Numbered from the stretch's first letter, positions 24,190-36,200 are shown. The stretch is DNA of 64,000 nt from Sipunculus nudus (GCA_026874595.1 CM049320.1:41290714-41354713); one strand, 5' to 3'. Numbers and translations are program-made. The notes: generated by a model not told the origin, from the letters alone.

Positions 24190-24297
24190 CATCGGCGGAG
24201 GTATGCGCCCTCTTGGTGTTTTCTTTTTCAATCTTTCAAACTGCGGACTGGAACAACACCTTCTTTTATATAACATCAGGCATGTGCTCATTCCAAA

Positions 24298-24505
24298 CAG
24301 GGGCGGATCCAGGATTTAGGAAAAGGGGGGGGGTCCAACCCAGGAGGATAAATGAAAACCCTGAAAAAAAGGTCCTCAGGTCTGAAAAAGGGGGGTCCAG
24401 ACAAAGTTTTGTCTGAAGCCCTTAAAAAACGTTGTTTCTGATGAAAAAAAGGGGGGAGGGGGGTCCGGACCCCCTGGACTCCCCCCCCCCCCGGATCCGC
24501 TTCTG
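24298..24505 (-). mobile_element. CAG-ended MITE, copy d, with 5-bp target duplication
   Basis: In the opposite orientation it starts CAGGGGCGGATCCAGGATTT and ends CCCGGATCCGCTTCTG. It is flanked by CCAAA on both sides (24293-24297 and 24506-24510). Length is 208 bp. The frames at 24288-24518 and 24376-24615 are Gly/Pro-rich artefacts of its G and C runs. Confidence 0.93.
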
Positions 24506-24519
24506 CCAAAATACTCATG

Positions 24520-25890
24520 ACTCCTCTCCCTTGAACATTTAAACACGAGGCAATCTATAAGGCGACTTAGTTGTACAATGAACTTGGAAGTTGTTGAAAT
24601 GCTGAGGTCTGTCATGTAATCAACAAGTTATTTATAACTATAATAAGATCGCCTTCTCATATATAGGCTTCAGGCAGCTAGACGCTTTAGCCTAATATCT
24701 CGTAATCACAATATGTTCATTTTGTCCGCGTGAGGCCGACTGCACGTGACGTTCGACAGACATGATTGACAAAGGACTTATTTATCTAATTCCAGTGGAA
24801 TTATAATATAATAAAATAATTAAGTAGGTTAATCACCACCCAGTGGAAGCCAAAACCCCGCATATTATAATTTTTTTAATGAGCACGCTTTAGGTTCGTC
24901 ATTACTTATTGACTGCATCAATGATATAAAATTTTCTTGTGGCTTCTTATATTTTCTGGAACTTCGGAAAATAACAGGACAAGTCAAAGAGAGCAATGCA
25001 GCATTGAAGATATATCACGAGTGATTGGTCATTTAATTCCTTTTCTTTGGTATACTGCAATTCAGAATATTAATGGGATACGAAAACTGAGTGGATCTCA
25101 AGTTCTAATTCCATAGAAAGCATTACCGAGATTCGTCTGTGGGATATATTACAATAAAAGCCTTGTATACAAGTAGAATTATAGCATTTGAAAAGGTCTA
25201 AAAATTAGAAGCGGACATTTAATTTAAAATGTCTCTGTGAATGTACTTCTGGAGCAACATGCATCGTACGTTTGGTATTGAAACGTGTACGCAAAAGAAC
25301 TATATAATAGTAAAATTATACGTAATATTTCAAAATGAAATAACAAAACCGATGTCTACCCATCATTCTATTGAATCTGAAAAAAAAGTGATTAGTGAAA
25401 TGTAGGCATTTTTTAGTGGCTCTGTAACCCTCGATAATATCGATAATTTTATTATTGTAGCCTGTCTTTTCTTCACAAATTAACGGTTCTGTTTAAATCA
25501 CAACATTGAAAAGAAACCTGATAAAAAGTTAACCATATAGGTTAAACATGGCGTGCGGGACATTGCCCTTTCCCTGCCCAATAAGTCGGTTAAAAGACAT
25601 TCAGTCTTCTATGGTGGTGAATAATTGAAACCTGATTTTGAATGCAGACGGCTTCCCAAGCCGACTCAGGGGGGTATTATATCAAATACACGTTATAAAG
25701 TGTCTAGACCGTCTCGAGTCGCGCCATTTTTATAAACAAGTCGGACTGAACACAGAGAGCGCCAAAACAAATTATTAGGGTCCGCTGCATGGATATACAG
25801 GTTTATTCACACGTCCTGAAATCAACAGAGGTGGCCGCGGGACCGCTCTGACGGGCTTTACCATGCATGCCTATTCATAAAAAGATGGAT
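24520..25890. other. AT-rich non-coding stretch
   Basis: No frame or repeat is recognised. The segment at about 25640-25870 is less AT-rich and of higher complexity, but no motif class stands out. Confidence 0.45.
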
Positions 25891-25906
25891 ATGGAATAAG
25901 AAGCTT

Positions 25907-26322
25907 TTAAAGTTTTTAATTTTGTTTTTGTTTTTGAAGGGAACCGCCTTCATTTTTGTTATGCTAGTTTAACTTAGAATATACATCTGCAGATTTTCAT
26001 TCCGGTTTAGACAGGGCAGTATGACACGCTTCCTCTCGTTTTACATCCTGGAAATAACCAAGCCCAGTGACTTCTACACCATGCAGTGTGATTTGGGTTT
26101 GTAATCGTCCCCGTTTCGCGGTCATACCACCGAAGTACCCCTGAAAGGCGCACTTGTTTGTGAGTAAATCACGTTGGGTAAAGCCTTCCCATTAACCATG
26201 CAGAGCGCTCACTCTGGGTGGGGGATGACCCTGAAAAAATCTCACCGCCTCGGCTTAGATTCAAACCCACGTTCTCCCGGCCTTGAGTCCTGCGCTCTAT
26301 CCCTATGCCACAGAAGCCAGCT
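25907..26322 (-). mobile_element. tRNA-derived SINE family 2, copy b, with perfect 8-bp target duplication
   Basis: On the minus strand it starts AGCTGGCTTCTGTGGCATAG, has the B-box GGTTTGAATCTAAG and aligns with 11911-12300 to the end. The 3' end has a stem like GAAGGCGGTTCCCTTC and an A-rich tail (AAAAACAAAAACAAAATT). AGAAGCTT flanks it on both sides at 25899-25906 and 26323-26330, which is strong evidence of retroposition. Frames at 26169-26354 and 26174-26422 are SINE sequence. Confidence 0.95.
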
Positions 26323-26330
26323 AGAAGCTT

Positions 26331-28490
26331 GTGAGTTGTTAGATAATACGACAAAGTTATACCACTTAATTACCAGTTGCTCTGCATACATATATAAAGA
26401 ACATCCCTGTTTCTTTCATTGATTCCCTAAACCTCGTCATCGATTTCGACTCCCATAACTCTTTCGTTTGAATATATATTAGAAAATACCAGGAAATATC
26501 TCTGCTTGATGGTTAAAATACCTCGCCTTACAATGCTAAACAGCAATTTATACTTGCAGATTTCTGATTTAAAGTGATTGCTTTAAGTGATTGACGGTAA
26601 TGTTCATGTGACCTTCGTTACCTTAATAATTATCTCAAGAAAACCTCACAAACAGATGTTCTTTCATAGCTCCAGACATCATAGCTCTCATGATTTCCTC
26701 CCCTCCAGACATAGCTCTCTCCACCCACAGGATTATCTGAGATGAAAGCTTCACCGAGACAGAAGTAGACTCCTGTGACCTTTAATTGTTTATCAATATC
26801 AGCCTCCAGCCACTATACAGAAGTAAGGATGTTCAGAATCTATGTGGTGTGCTTCAGTGATTCCGGACTGCAACCCACCTACATGGTGGTGCTATCCACC
26901 ACCAAACAATACACCGCTCTAGTTAACTGTAATATTTAGTTCATTTCAGTTTCGTGCTAGATATCTCTAGTATTAACAGTTACACGCAGCGATGTTTAAT
27001 TTCAGACGCATTTTTGTGTGAAAATCAGTGGCGTCAATATATCTTCAATTTTTTATATACACAAACACGAAAAACAAAAACCTGCATACTTAGAATGTAT
27101 GTTCCACAATTATAATACGAATTTACAATATTACCATTTTATTAATTAACTTACGTTTATCTGTTTTAAAAAATCATAGCAAAGGAGGGAATTTGTAGTT
27201 TGGAAAAAACATAATTTAGAATTGTTCTTTTATCTTCCATGTGTCCCCCTTACAGTGATTCACAGTGCTTAAAAGTTATGTCATTCTGCTATTTTTGTTG
27301 TTGGGGCAACTCGGTGCTAAAATGTGAGGCAACTGTGTATACGTGACGAGCCATCACCGGAAATTTATTGAGGCACATTTACAGAGAAAACAGTGTATTA
27401 CATGTATAGACGTCTCCCGTCAGTATGGGCCCTTTTTTTCGTATTTCCACCGACTCCGTTCCAGACGGCGCAACGCCCTTGTAGCTTGCTATCAGCAGCT
27501 ACTGCCCTCTACTGACGTATTTATTGGCAGTTTCATATAGGCTTTGGAGCTTTTATGAAGGGGGAAGGGGCGTGTTGGGGTGTATAAATCATAGGCTGTG
27601 GAGAGTTTTTGAAACGTTGGGGACGCATTCTGCAAATATAGGAGGTGGACACACACGGTTTGGAAATTAAAAAAAAAAAAAAAATAAAATATGCATTTTC
27701 AGTGCAGTATTTTGACAAATTTCCTACTTTAAATCACATGGTCCACCACGCCAAAAAAATTACCAAATATTTAATATTGAATTTATTAAATCATGTGTGC
27801 CAAATTTGATAATATTTATACCTTAATAAAGTCCTCTTGAAAATTTAATAAAACTTCAGATCTGTTATTGGGTTTTAATTTAACTTAAGACCATAGGCAT
27901 GCATAGTGCACGTAACTAATATAGGCCTACTGAGAGGCAAAGGATATACCATTTTTTTACATGAAGTTTAAGTTGCAATTATCAAATAAATATTACCATG
28001 AACAATTGATTTACAGAAAACTGATCTGATTTTATTCATAAATAATACACATTGAGCAATAAAAAATATTATATTTTTCAAAGCAGACCTCTCTGGTTAC
28101 CAGTATTAATAGGTAGGCGCTCCTCCCCCGCCCGGCTCAAAAGCCTATGAATTAGATATTAACAATTTATACCACGTTTAATCATTTGGTTTTATTTCAT
28201 GGGCGTCCCTGTATTGGGGACTTTGGTTTGATTTCTGCCTTTCTGCCTGATGGACCAGGATTAACAGGTGGGTTATAAATTATTTTGAATGAGGTAAAGC
28301 ATATATATATATATATATAAAACTCTGACTGACAGACTGTAAGTGAAGTCGGCGCTCGAGCCATGCAGTCACAGATTTCCGGCCCGCACTGGCTCCCTCA
28401 GCAACGACAACGTTTGACAGATTGATTCGGTATACAGTAAGAAATTATTAGGCGAAAATAGAACATAATGAAGGAGTTGAAGAGCCTAGT
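26331..28490. other. non-coding stretch
   Basis: It contains an A run at about 27669-27684 and a (TA)n tract at 28301-28319. The 65-codon frame at 27343-27540 is unassigned. No gene is recognised. Confidence 0.45.
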
Positions 28491-28495
28491 AAGAA

Positions 28496-28634
28496 AGGTG
28501 GAGGAAGCCGGAGAACCCGGAGAGAACCACCGACCTTGGACGGGCTACTATAATCCACTCTCGCGGCAGCACCTGGGATCGATCCCGGCCAGAGGAGAAG
28601 GCCGAGCGTTTTACCACTCAGTTGTCCAGGCCCC
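28496..28634 (-). mobile_element. SINE family 1 fragment, copy c
   Basis: The minus-strand head GGGGCCTGGACAACTGAGTG is followed by GTAAAACGCTCGGCC and a B-box-like GGGATCGATCCC. The central GGTTCTCTCCGGGTTCTCCG, then GCTTCCTCCACC, is present, after which the 3' tail is missing. The 77-codon frame at 28468-28701 is antisense to this copy. Confidence 0.9.
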
Positions 28635-28639
28635 TATAA

Positions 28640-30370
28640 CTATGGAAAAGGATATTTTAGCAATCGTGGGTTTATTATGTTTATCAGGTGCCCTAACCTA
28701 GGCCCGTGAATCATTCCCTCTCCCTTGAAGATAAAATGACGCCCCTGTTTTAATTACTAAGTGTCATAATATTTAATATATAATATAATACAGATTATGA
28801 CCAATGATAATAAAGGTCACATTTAACTAAAAGAGTGTATTTCAAAGCAGTTTTTACATGAAAGATTTCTAGACTATACACATGACTGTATGTTCACTGG
28901 GGTATTCGATGTATGAATATTTCAATTGGAGGGAAGCGTGTGCACGGTTCATAACAGACGACTATCACTGTGTGATATGTTTTTATGACCTAAATGTTTG
29001 GTAAATGCTGGCACTTTTCCTGGTATCAGTTTGGAGAAAAGCAACGTGGGATTATTATTTTATTAGAAATTAACAAAAGTTAACATAAGTCCGGTTAACA
29101 TAAATTCATAACAATAAAGGTTATAAGTTGGAAAACATGGATTTTTTTTTAAATCACAAAAAGTCGGGTTTGCCTCCATCGGTGTCAAAATTGCCTTTAA
29201 ACGTTTGAAGATAATTTCACTGCATCCAGGAGAACCGCAACCACACACACACACTCACGCACATTTATATACACTAGTACATCATTGAAATAAGTATTAA
29301 TTTTTTGCAGCTGTTTCGGACACACACCTACGCACACACGGAAATCTAGCTGAAAACCTGAAAAAAAAACATGAGAAGAAATATGAAAATATTTTTAATA
29401 GCCAATCAATTATAACAATTAGTTAGAAAAAATTGAATCTGTTTGACTTATTGGTCCGCAACAGCAACTTTTTTTTCAGTTAGGAGTATAAAGAGTAAAC
29501 TGTTTTGAATATGTCTCTTTTTTTGTCATGATAAAATCTATTTCGTGGTTCTGTTGCTGTCATGAAAGTGTGGCCAGTAGCAGTTTGACCCCGATACCTA
29601 CCAACCACTTCATAAAAAGTAGTTTATCATATCGCCGTCATCGCATTTACAGTAGCAGACGTTATTAATAATTGCTGGCCTGCAGTTATTCCTGTTTTAT
29701 CAGGCATCAGTTGCATTTATCATTCGAGGTGACATGCAAAATAGTGGGTGTGTTACCATGGAAATGACATGTTCCATTAAATAAGTGGGTCAGGTCAGAA
29801 TGCCACCAAACAGAAAAAAGTCTAGACCCACTTTTGTGGGTCATTATGTTTTCACAGACATCCTGAAAACAAGCAAATTAGTCTCCAAGATCGAAATGGA
29901 AACGGATTAAAAAAGATGTATTCCAAATTGAAGCAGCTGGCCTACGGAGAGTTCACGTCCCTTTCCGCACTGCCGGACCTAGTTCCCATGACTGTCCCAG
30001 AATAAATACACGGGTACCGTGTTTTATTTCAAGCGACCTGACAGAAATATACATGTGAATACTATCCTTATCCCGGGTAATGTGCTTGCCTTTCTGTGTG
30101 ATTGTCTCTTTGTCGGGCCACACAAGTAGGTCCTCTCAACCACAAAAACGACACCTCCACAGAATGGTAAAACAACAGTCGTCAGATTGGGTTTATTCCA
30201 ATGTCCGCTTGAAATTCAACTCTACAGACCAAATTAATTTGCTGTTATACGCACCTGGTACCAAATTAAAAATGAATATGTGTATATATGAAAGGAACTT
30301 TGGATTATTCTAGAATGGATCAATCGGCTTTCGTTTTGTTAAGCCCCTTGATACTAGCAAGTATCAAATA
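28640..30370. other. AT-rich non-coding stretch
   Basis: Short (CA)n tracts lie near 29241-29260 and 29320-29340. The segment at 29640-30030 is of higher complexity with no repeat. No gene is recognised. Confidence 0.45.
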
Positions 30371-30855
30371 CAGTGATGAAGTCGAGTCCGCAACATCTGA
30401 ATTCGAGTGAAAGTCCGGGTCCAGACTACTCCAGTCCAAATCCTTAATTGAGGTTCGAGTCCAGGTCTACCTTCCTTGAGTCCGATTCGTTTGGAAGCCG
30501 AATCCAAGTCCGAGTCCAATATAAATCTTCTTATTGAAGGAAAATTATTAATGAAAATTTCAGATTACCATGTGTATTTTACTAAGTTAGCATATATGCT
30601 GTTTACTTAAATGTTTAGTTACATTTAGCTTAAGCTTGGAATATATATATCGTGTTTACTCTATTTTTATAGTGTTCAGTAAGTTTTTCACACATGCATG
30701 AACATCTTATACAGAATATGACAGAGTTTTTACTTGACTACAGAAGGGCTCGGTCTGATTTCTAGAGTCCTCACCTCTGAGTCCCAGTACAAGTTCGAGT
30801 CCAGGACCCTCGAGTTAAAGTCCGAGTCCTTAAAAAGTTCAGTCCTGCATTACTG
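30371..30855. mobile_element. hAT-like MITE with GAGTCC subterminal repeats
   Basis: The left end is CAGTGATGAAGTCGAGTCC. The right end, reverse-complemented, is CAGTAATGCAGGACTGAAC, so the termini are inverted (CAGTRATGMAG). Eight copies of GAGTCC lie in two subterminal clusters, all in the same direction, around a plain AT-rich middle. Flanking octamers ATCAAATA and ATATTATA match at 5 of 8 positions and fit an old hAT-type 8-bp duplication. Length is 485 bp. No transposase is encoded. Confidence 0.72.
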
Positions 30856-30885
30856 ATATTATATATTCATTATGTGTGCACATAA

Positions 30886-31219
30886 GGCCAAAATAAAAAA
30901 AAGTTATGGTTCTCATGCACTTTTTTCAGAAATCAATGCGGGCGGGCGCTTTTTTTAATTTTAAATTTTTTGGTTTGTTTCGATAAAAATGTCAAATAAT
31001 AAGGGGAAAGCATGAAAATTACAGTTTTATTTTGCTAAACAAGTAAAAGGACTACAAAAACAAAGGAAATTGTATGGTTTTATCCATAGAAATGTCGGAG
31101 CGGCAGCAGCTCAAAATTGGAAAGTTTTTATTGAAAATCAAAATAAAAATTTTTTGATGCGGGGGTTTAAAATTGATGCGGGCGGTGCCTTAGAACCATA
31201 CCTTTAATTTTTTTTTGCC
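30886..31219 (+). mobile_element. PIF/Harbinger-like MITE, copy 1
   Basis: The left end is GGCCAAAATAAAAAAAAGTT followed by ATGGTTCTCATGCAC. The right end is GTGCCTTAGAACCATACC, then a T-rich TTTTTTTTGCC. TAA flanks both sides (30883-30885 and 31220-31222). Inside are ATCAATGCGGGCGGGCG and TGATGCGGGGGTTTAAAAT. It is 334 bp, with about 35-bp inverted termini and a 3-bp TWA target site, as known for PIF/Harbinger. It begins 30 bp after the hAT-like MITE. Confidence 0.85.
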
Positions 31220-31222
31220 TAA

Positions 31223-32765
31223 ATTATATACATTTATATTGGACGCCTTGCGAAATATCCTTGGACATTACAAGGATATACTCTTTAAAACATTATCAAA
31301 ATATATCCAATTTATTTCTAGTTTATTTTTCTTTCCATGCAGCAAAGTTTTCCAAGGTGAATGTAACTAGTTTAAGCAGCAATGCATTGTAAAAACAGCA
31401 AAGGATATATAAGTGAAAATATAATTTTTGGAGTATTTCAACACTTGAGTCAGCATTTCGTCAGCTTAAAAGTTGATGATTTTAAATACAACACTTTAGT
31501 TAAAATATTTCATCAGGGACGTAACTTAAAATATCCAATCACTATCACACGTAAACCTTTATTGTGATTTGCAAAAAACAATGCAGGTCTCATATCTTTA
31601 ATTCTGTTCTTATGGAACGAGATCGCAGACTTGCTGGCTTGACATAACAGTGATAATGTTAAGAAAACAAAGACAATCAGATATTCGGGGCACTGGTAGC
31701 TTAATCTTGCGGATGTCCGTCTCGGACCTAAACGTGTCATCGAATTGGGTCAGTGTTTTTTAAAAATTGGATCTCAGTACAACTTGGTCATAGACCGGTA
31801 CCCTTCTAACTTTCTCTCGTAGTCGTATTCTCGAAATTAAGGATACGTTAAAGGTTATACGGTGAACAAAGCTGCATATAAGATGAATTAGACCGCGTGT
31901 GATTATGTCGTGACATACGCAATTTATCATTGGTTGTGTATAGTTATTTAACTCCATACATTACAGAAGGATAAGAGCCATCGTTCTATTAAAAAGGCCT
32001 ACACACCAATATGTACCTCTCCTTCCACAGTCTGTTGTACAACAGGATATTCGTATAACCCATATTGTTGAACATAAAATAGATAGTTGGCTCGCCACTA
32101 CGTTAATTGTCCAAATTTTAACGAATCGACATATATGATATGTTAATAGATACAGATTTAATATAAAAACGTGAGAAGTCTATAAATCCTCTTTGCATTA
32201 CATGTTGCACATTATAGCGTATATGTATATATACATTTTAACATGATCTATGTTTTAACAAATAAAACAACGTTGTAGTTAGGGTAAAAACTTTAAATAA
32301 TGCTAAGAATGCTTTGATTAACGTTGAATACCAGAACCTCTATTACACTAACATATGTATAAATATAACTAAAATTGTCTAATGTTTATAAAAATCGTCA
32401 CATTGCTACAGTTGAACCTCTAGCTAGGACACTAGAAATGTTTTTTTTTCGAGATCTTGAAATAATACCACAATAATATGAATCTGAGATGAATCTGCCT
32501 TTGTCTTTCTTAGAATATGAAGTTTTGAGAAAAAGGATTGCCTACTTTGTGTGAATCAAAGAAAATCGTAACAAGTCGGTCGTATGCCATTACGCTAAGT
32601 TTAAACTGACACACTTTTAAAGCCATGATCCATAAGGATATATGTCACAGTGACCTAATTTAGTATTTATACAACACAAGAACAGTTTACCGGGAATCTG
32701 TTTGCATAGAATTACTTATATGAAGGTCTGTCTTGGATTTTTGCAAGTCTCTTTGCAAGCTCTGT
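31223..32765. other. AT-rich non-coding stretch
   Basis: Several short frames (31382-31567, 31513-31740, 31760-31957) lack recognisable domains. No repeat is recognised. Confidence 0.4.
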
Positions 32766-32769
32766 TTCA

Positions 32770-32997
32770 GTGATTGCCATCGCCTGGAGGGCATGTTTCA
32801 TTCCAGTTTATGTGTGTGTTGTTTGTGTGTGTGTTTGTTTGTTTTTGTTCTCAACATATCCCAGGCAATCATGAACGGAATCTTATGACATATTCAGGGC
32901 ATTTCGGGAATGAACCAAGGACGAACCAATTAGATTTTGCTGCTAATATGACATCTCTTTCGGATTCTGAAGCGTCTTCAAGGAATATTCACAAGTA
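32770..32997 (+). repeat. (GT)n-anchored dispersed repeat, copy 2
   Basis: The order of blocks is GCCTGGAGGGCATGTTTCAT, a (GT)n/(GTTT)n tract, AATCATGAACGGAATCTTATG, CAGGGCATTTCGGGAATGAACC and CAATTAGATTTTGCTGC. AAGGAATATTCACAAG at the end corresponds to AGGAATATTCACTTATGC on the minus strand of copy 3. The 74-codon frame at 32774-32998 is this repeat read in a different frame. Confidence 0.7.
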
Positions 32998-33785
32998 AAC
33001 GGACCATTTGCGTACGAATGAACAGGGGAAGTGAATGCACAGAAGGTCTAGCCTCATGCGCCGCACATTCTAGCCAGGGCACGGTCGAGCGCCGAGCGCC
33101 TAAAAGAAACGGTGTCCAGTGTGTTCGCAGAACGTTTTTGAAACTTGTGCTCGTATATGGTGCAGGGATGTATCCACTGGGATACAGATTTCAAGCTTTA
33201 TTTTACAAACTGCCTGTCTGGGAATTCTTGACATGTATGATATTCATAAAGCTTAGCATGTGCTCTACATTTTGTTATATAAACATCTGGATCTTCTGAC
33301 ACAGATTGATTATATCCGTATTTAAAAAAAAATATATGAATTTAAGTTATTCTACTAAAATTACTAGTAACACCTGCATATGATCTCTGCTCATCGTGTT
33401 CAAATTATTCCCCTGACTTTTTATTTTCGGTGGTAAATCCCCAAATTATGAATATACAGCTGATTTGAGTCATGAAAGTACAAATATAATTTTATTTCTA
33501 AATGATCACCTGTAAAAAGCTTCACGTTAGAGGTAGGTAAAAACTAAAAAATGCATTTTAGAATATATGATTACAACTCCTTATAGTGAAAATAGAATGT
33601 TCTTGACAATTATTAACTGAGAAATGTCAATTAAAAAGATAAACATCTGAAACTAATAAAATTGTTTTTAAATCATTAAAATTCAGCAAGTTTGGGAGAA
33701 ATCCCAAAGTTTTCATATACCATGGCGTTGAGAATATTTTAGCTTTCAGAATTTGTACATGCAAAGAGGTCAAAGAGTAACAGAT

Positions 33786-34095
33786 GGACCAAAAACAATA
33801 AATGGTAAGGTTCTCAGGAACCGCCCGCGTCAATTTTAACCCCCGCATCAAAAACTTTTATTTTGATTTTTCATCTTCCAAGAAGATAAAATGATACAAT
33901 TTGATAAGATTTGTTATGTTGTGCTTTTACCTGTTTAACATAAAATCATGTTAATTTCATGCTTTTCCAAGATCATATGACATTTTAATAGAAACTCACA
34001 GAAAAAAATTAAAAAATAAAATAGCGCCCGCCCGCACTGTTTTCTGCATGTAAAAAAAACATACTTTTTTCTGAGAACCATACTTTGTTTTGGCC
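33786..34095 (-). mobile_element. PIF/Harbinger-like MITE, copy 2
   Basis: In inverse orientation to copies 1 and 3. The + strand starts GGACCAAAAACAATAAATGG, then AAGGTTCTCAGGAACCGCCC. It ends AACATACTTTTTTCTGAGAACC, then ATACTTTGTTTTGGCC, followed by TTA. The left flank is not TWA, so that side appears mutated. The core shows AACCCCCGCATCAAAAAC and GCGCCCGCCCGCACTG. The antisense frame at 33627-33851 ends inside it. Confidence 0.82.
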
Positions 34096-34204
34096 TTAAG
34101 GTTCTGTTATGAAAAACCTGAAACAGTGTTTCAGCAGACTCCTATTTATACACAGTTCTGAGACCTTAAATCATGTTTCTAAGTATAACGGTTATGATTT
34201 ATAC

Positions 34205-34268
34205 CATGTTAACGGCCGGATGGACGACGGACAAAGGTCCTTGGTTATAGCCAAGATTACATTTAGTT
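34205..34268 (+). mobile_element. short tail fragment of a tandem-cored element
   Basis: GGACGACGGACAAAGGTCCTT here resembles GACGACGGACAAAGACCC at 63259, followed by a similar spacing to the end. It is only about 60 bp. Confidence 0.4.
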
Positions 34269-34457
34269 AACCCACCTGAATCATAAATGCTTTAAATCAA
34301 TGAATAAATGGTTTAAATAATCTCGATCATGGTATATCGAGAATATGTTTATGTGAACCCGTCTGGTTTGGTCTCAAAGCTACAATTTACCTGCCTTGTT
34401 TATAGAATTTATGTGATTATTTGCTTACTCGGCATACATATAAAAGACTGAAGGTAA

Positions 34458-34800
34458 GGCCAAAAAAAAATAAGGTTTGGTTCTCAGGCACTTTCTTTCA
34501 GAAATCAATGCGGGCGGGCGGTTTTTCTTTATTATTACTGTTTTTGTGTTTCGATAAAATGTCAAATGATAAAAGAACAGCATGATAACAACATATTTAT
34601 TTTGCTAATAAAGTGACAGCACTACATAACAAAGGAAACTTTATCAAAATTGTATGATTATATCTTATTGAAAGAAATATCCGGGTGACTGGACCTCAAA
34701 TTGTAAAGTTTCTTTTGAAAATCAAAATGAAATTCCTGATGCGGGGGTTTAAATGGACGCGGGCGGTGCCTGAGAACCATACCTTTTATATTCTTTGGCC
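34458..34800 (+). mobile_element. PIF/Harbinger-like MITE, copy 3
   Basis: The left end is GGCCAAAAAAAAATAAGG, then TTTGGTTCTCAGGCAC. The right end is GTGCCTGAGAACCATACC, then TTTTATATTCTTTGGCC. TAA flanks both sides (34455-34457 and 34801-34803). It is 343 bp, with the same GCGGGCGGGCGG and GATGCGGGGGTTTAAATGG blocks near the ends. The 84-codon frame at 34685-34939 runs out of it. Confidence 0.88.
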
Positions 34801-34809
34801 TAATTCCTG

Positions 34810-36200
34810 CAAGGAATGGTACTTATTCTGTGGCCGATGTATTAGTTTATCAACTTCAGACTATTATTACAGGTACAGTAAGGTACATGAGCCCGCGTTT
34901 ATATTCAGACATACAAATAAAAACAACAGGAACAACTAATATGCACCGTGGGATCCGCTACCACTGGCTTACTATAAAAAAGTTTATAGAAATTTTGTTT
35001 ATTTATAAGACGTCAGATATTTGAATGTGTCCCCTTAATGTTGTTTTTTTGCCGATTTATCATCAAATGTTTATTATAACAAAAACGGGGAGAGTATATT
35101 TACAAGATCTCGAGATATTTTCTCGAATTATCGAGATAAACAAAAAATTCCGGTGTCCTATTAATCAGCCACCTTATGCATATGCTTTATCTTGTTTAAG
35201 TTATCTCGTATTGTTATCAGGAAAAAATATCGTCCTCATGAATCTCTAGCCGCACATACAGTCAAACTATTGTTGAATGAGAACTTGGTCCCATGTTCTA
35301 TTGAATTCCAAAGTTCAAGGAAAGGTCATTTTTTATTATTCCGATACATGTTCCAGCATTAAGGATCATGATCATAAATAATTCATGATCTGTACAGATT
35401 CCAGGTCAAAGTCAAGAAAAAATCATTGAAAACTGATCCAACCTTCCAACGTTTGGCATGCTGCTGCCATAGCTATATATATATACACACAGTCAACTGT
35501 GACCGCTGTTGCTATGTATACGTTTTGAAGAATTACGGTAGAAAAATTCTCATATTTCGCATATATACAGAAAAATTCTCATATGTTAAAAATTCTCATA
35601 TTTTAAAAAAATCCTCTTAAAACAGTTTTAAATTCAATATTCAAATTTGTACAGGCTAATGCTAATAGAAATATACAGCATTCGTTTGAGGTCTATCTTA
35701 TTTAAGCAACCATCAACTTGAATGGTCCAATAAATCTTTACCTATACTTCGGACAATCCGGCTGTATACAGTTTGAGCCTACATGTTTACCTCCGCCTGA
35801 TACTTAAACTTTCCTGTGTTCTTTTAAGTGCCGATTTTCACTAACACGGTTCACAGGTGAGCTGCATAAATTACCTTAATACCAAAGAATATTCCGGCTG
35901 TTGGTTGGGACAAATATTTATATATATTGCCATATATCTAATAATACTATACAATCCTTTGAAATAAAAATATGTTATGGCATTTCCTATAACCTCCACA
36001 ACCGGATATTTCCTTGGGCTCTACCGTAACGGTTTACAAATTTTCAGAAAAAAATTTTTCGGTCATAAACCTCTGCGTAAAGTTGCTAACAAAAAAACCA
36101 TAACCCACGAAAGGAAAATATATATCCTGGTCACCTTGCAGCATGCAGTAGGTACATATATACCCTTGGTATGATTATTGGTTAAGATAAAGCCATGCAA
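34810..36200. other. AT-rich non-coding stretch with a short tandem repeat
   Basis: At about 35548-35612, AAAATTCTCATAT recurs three or four times at roughly 20-30 bp spacing. Other frames lack recognisable domains. Confidence 0.45.

Noticed and set aside
24288-24518. Gly/Pro-rich protein frames
   Set aside because: They are translations of the G and C homopolymer runs in the CAG-ended MITEs, as at 10072-10257 and 49949-50185.
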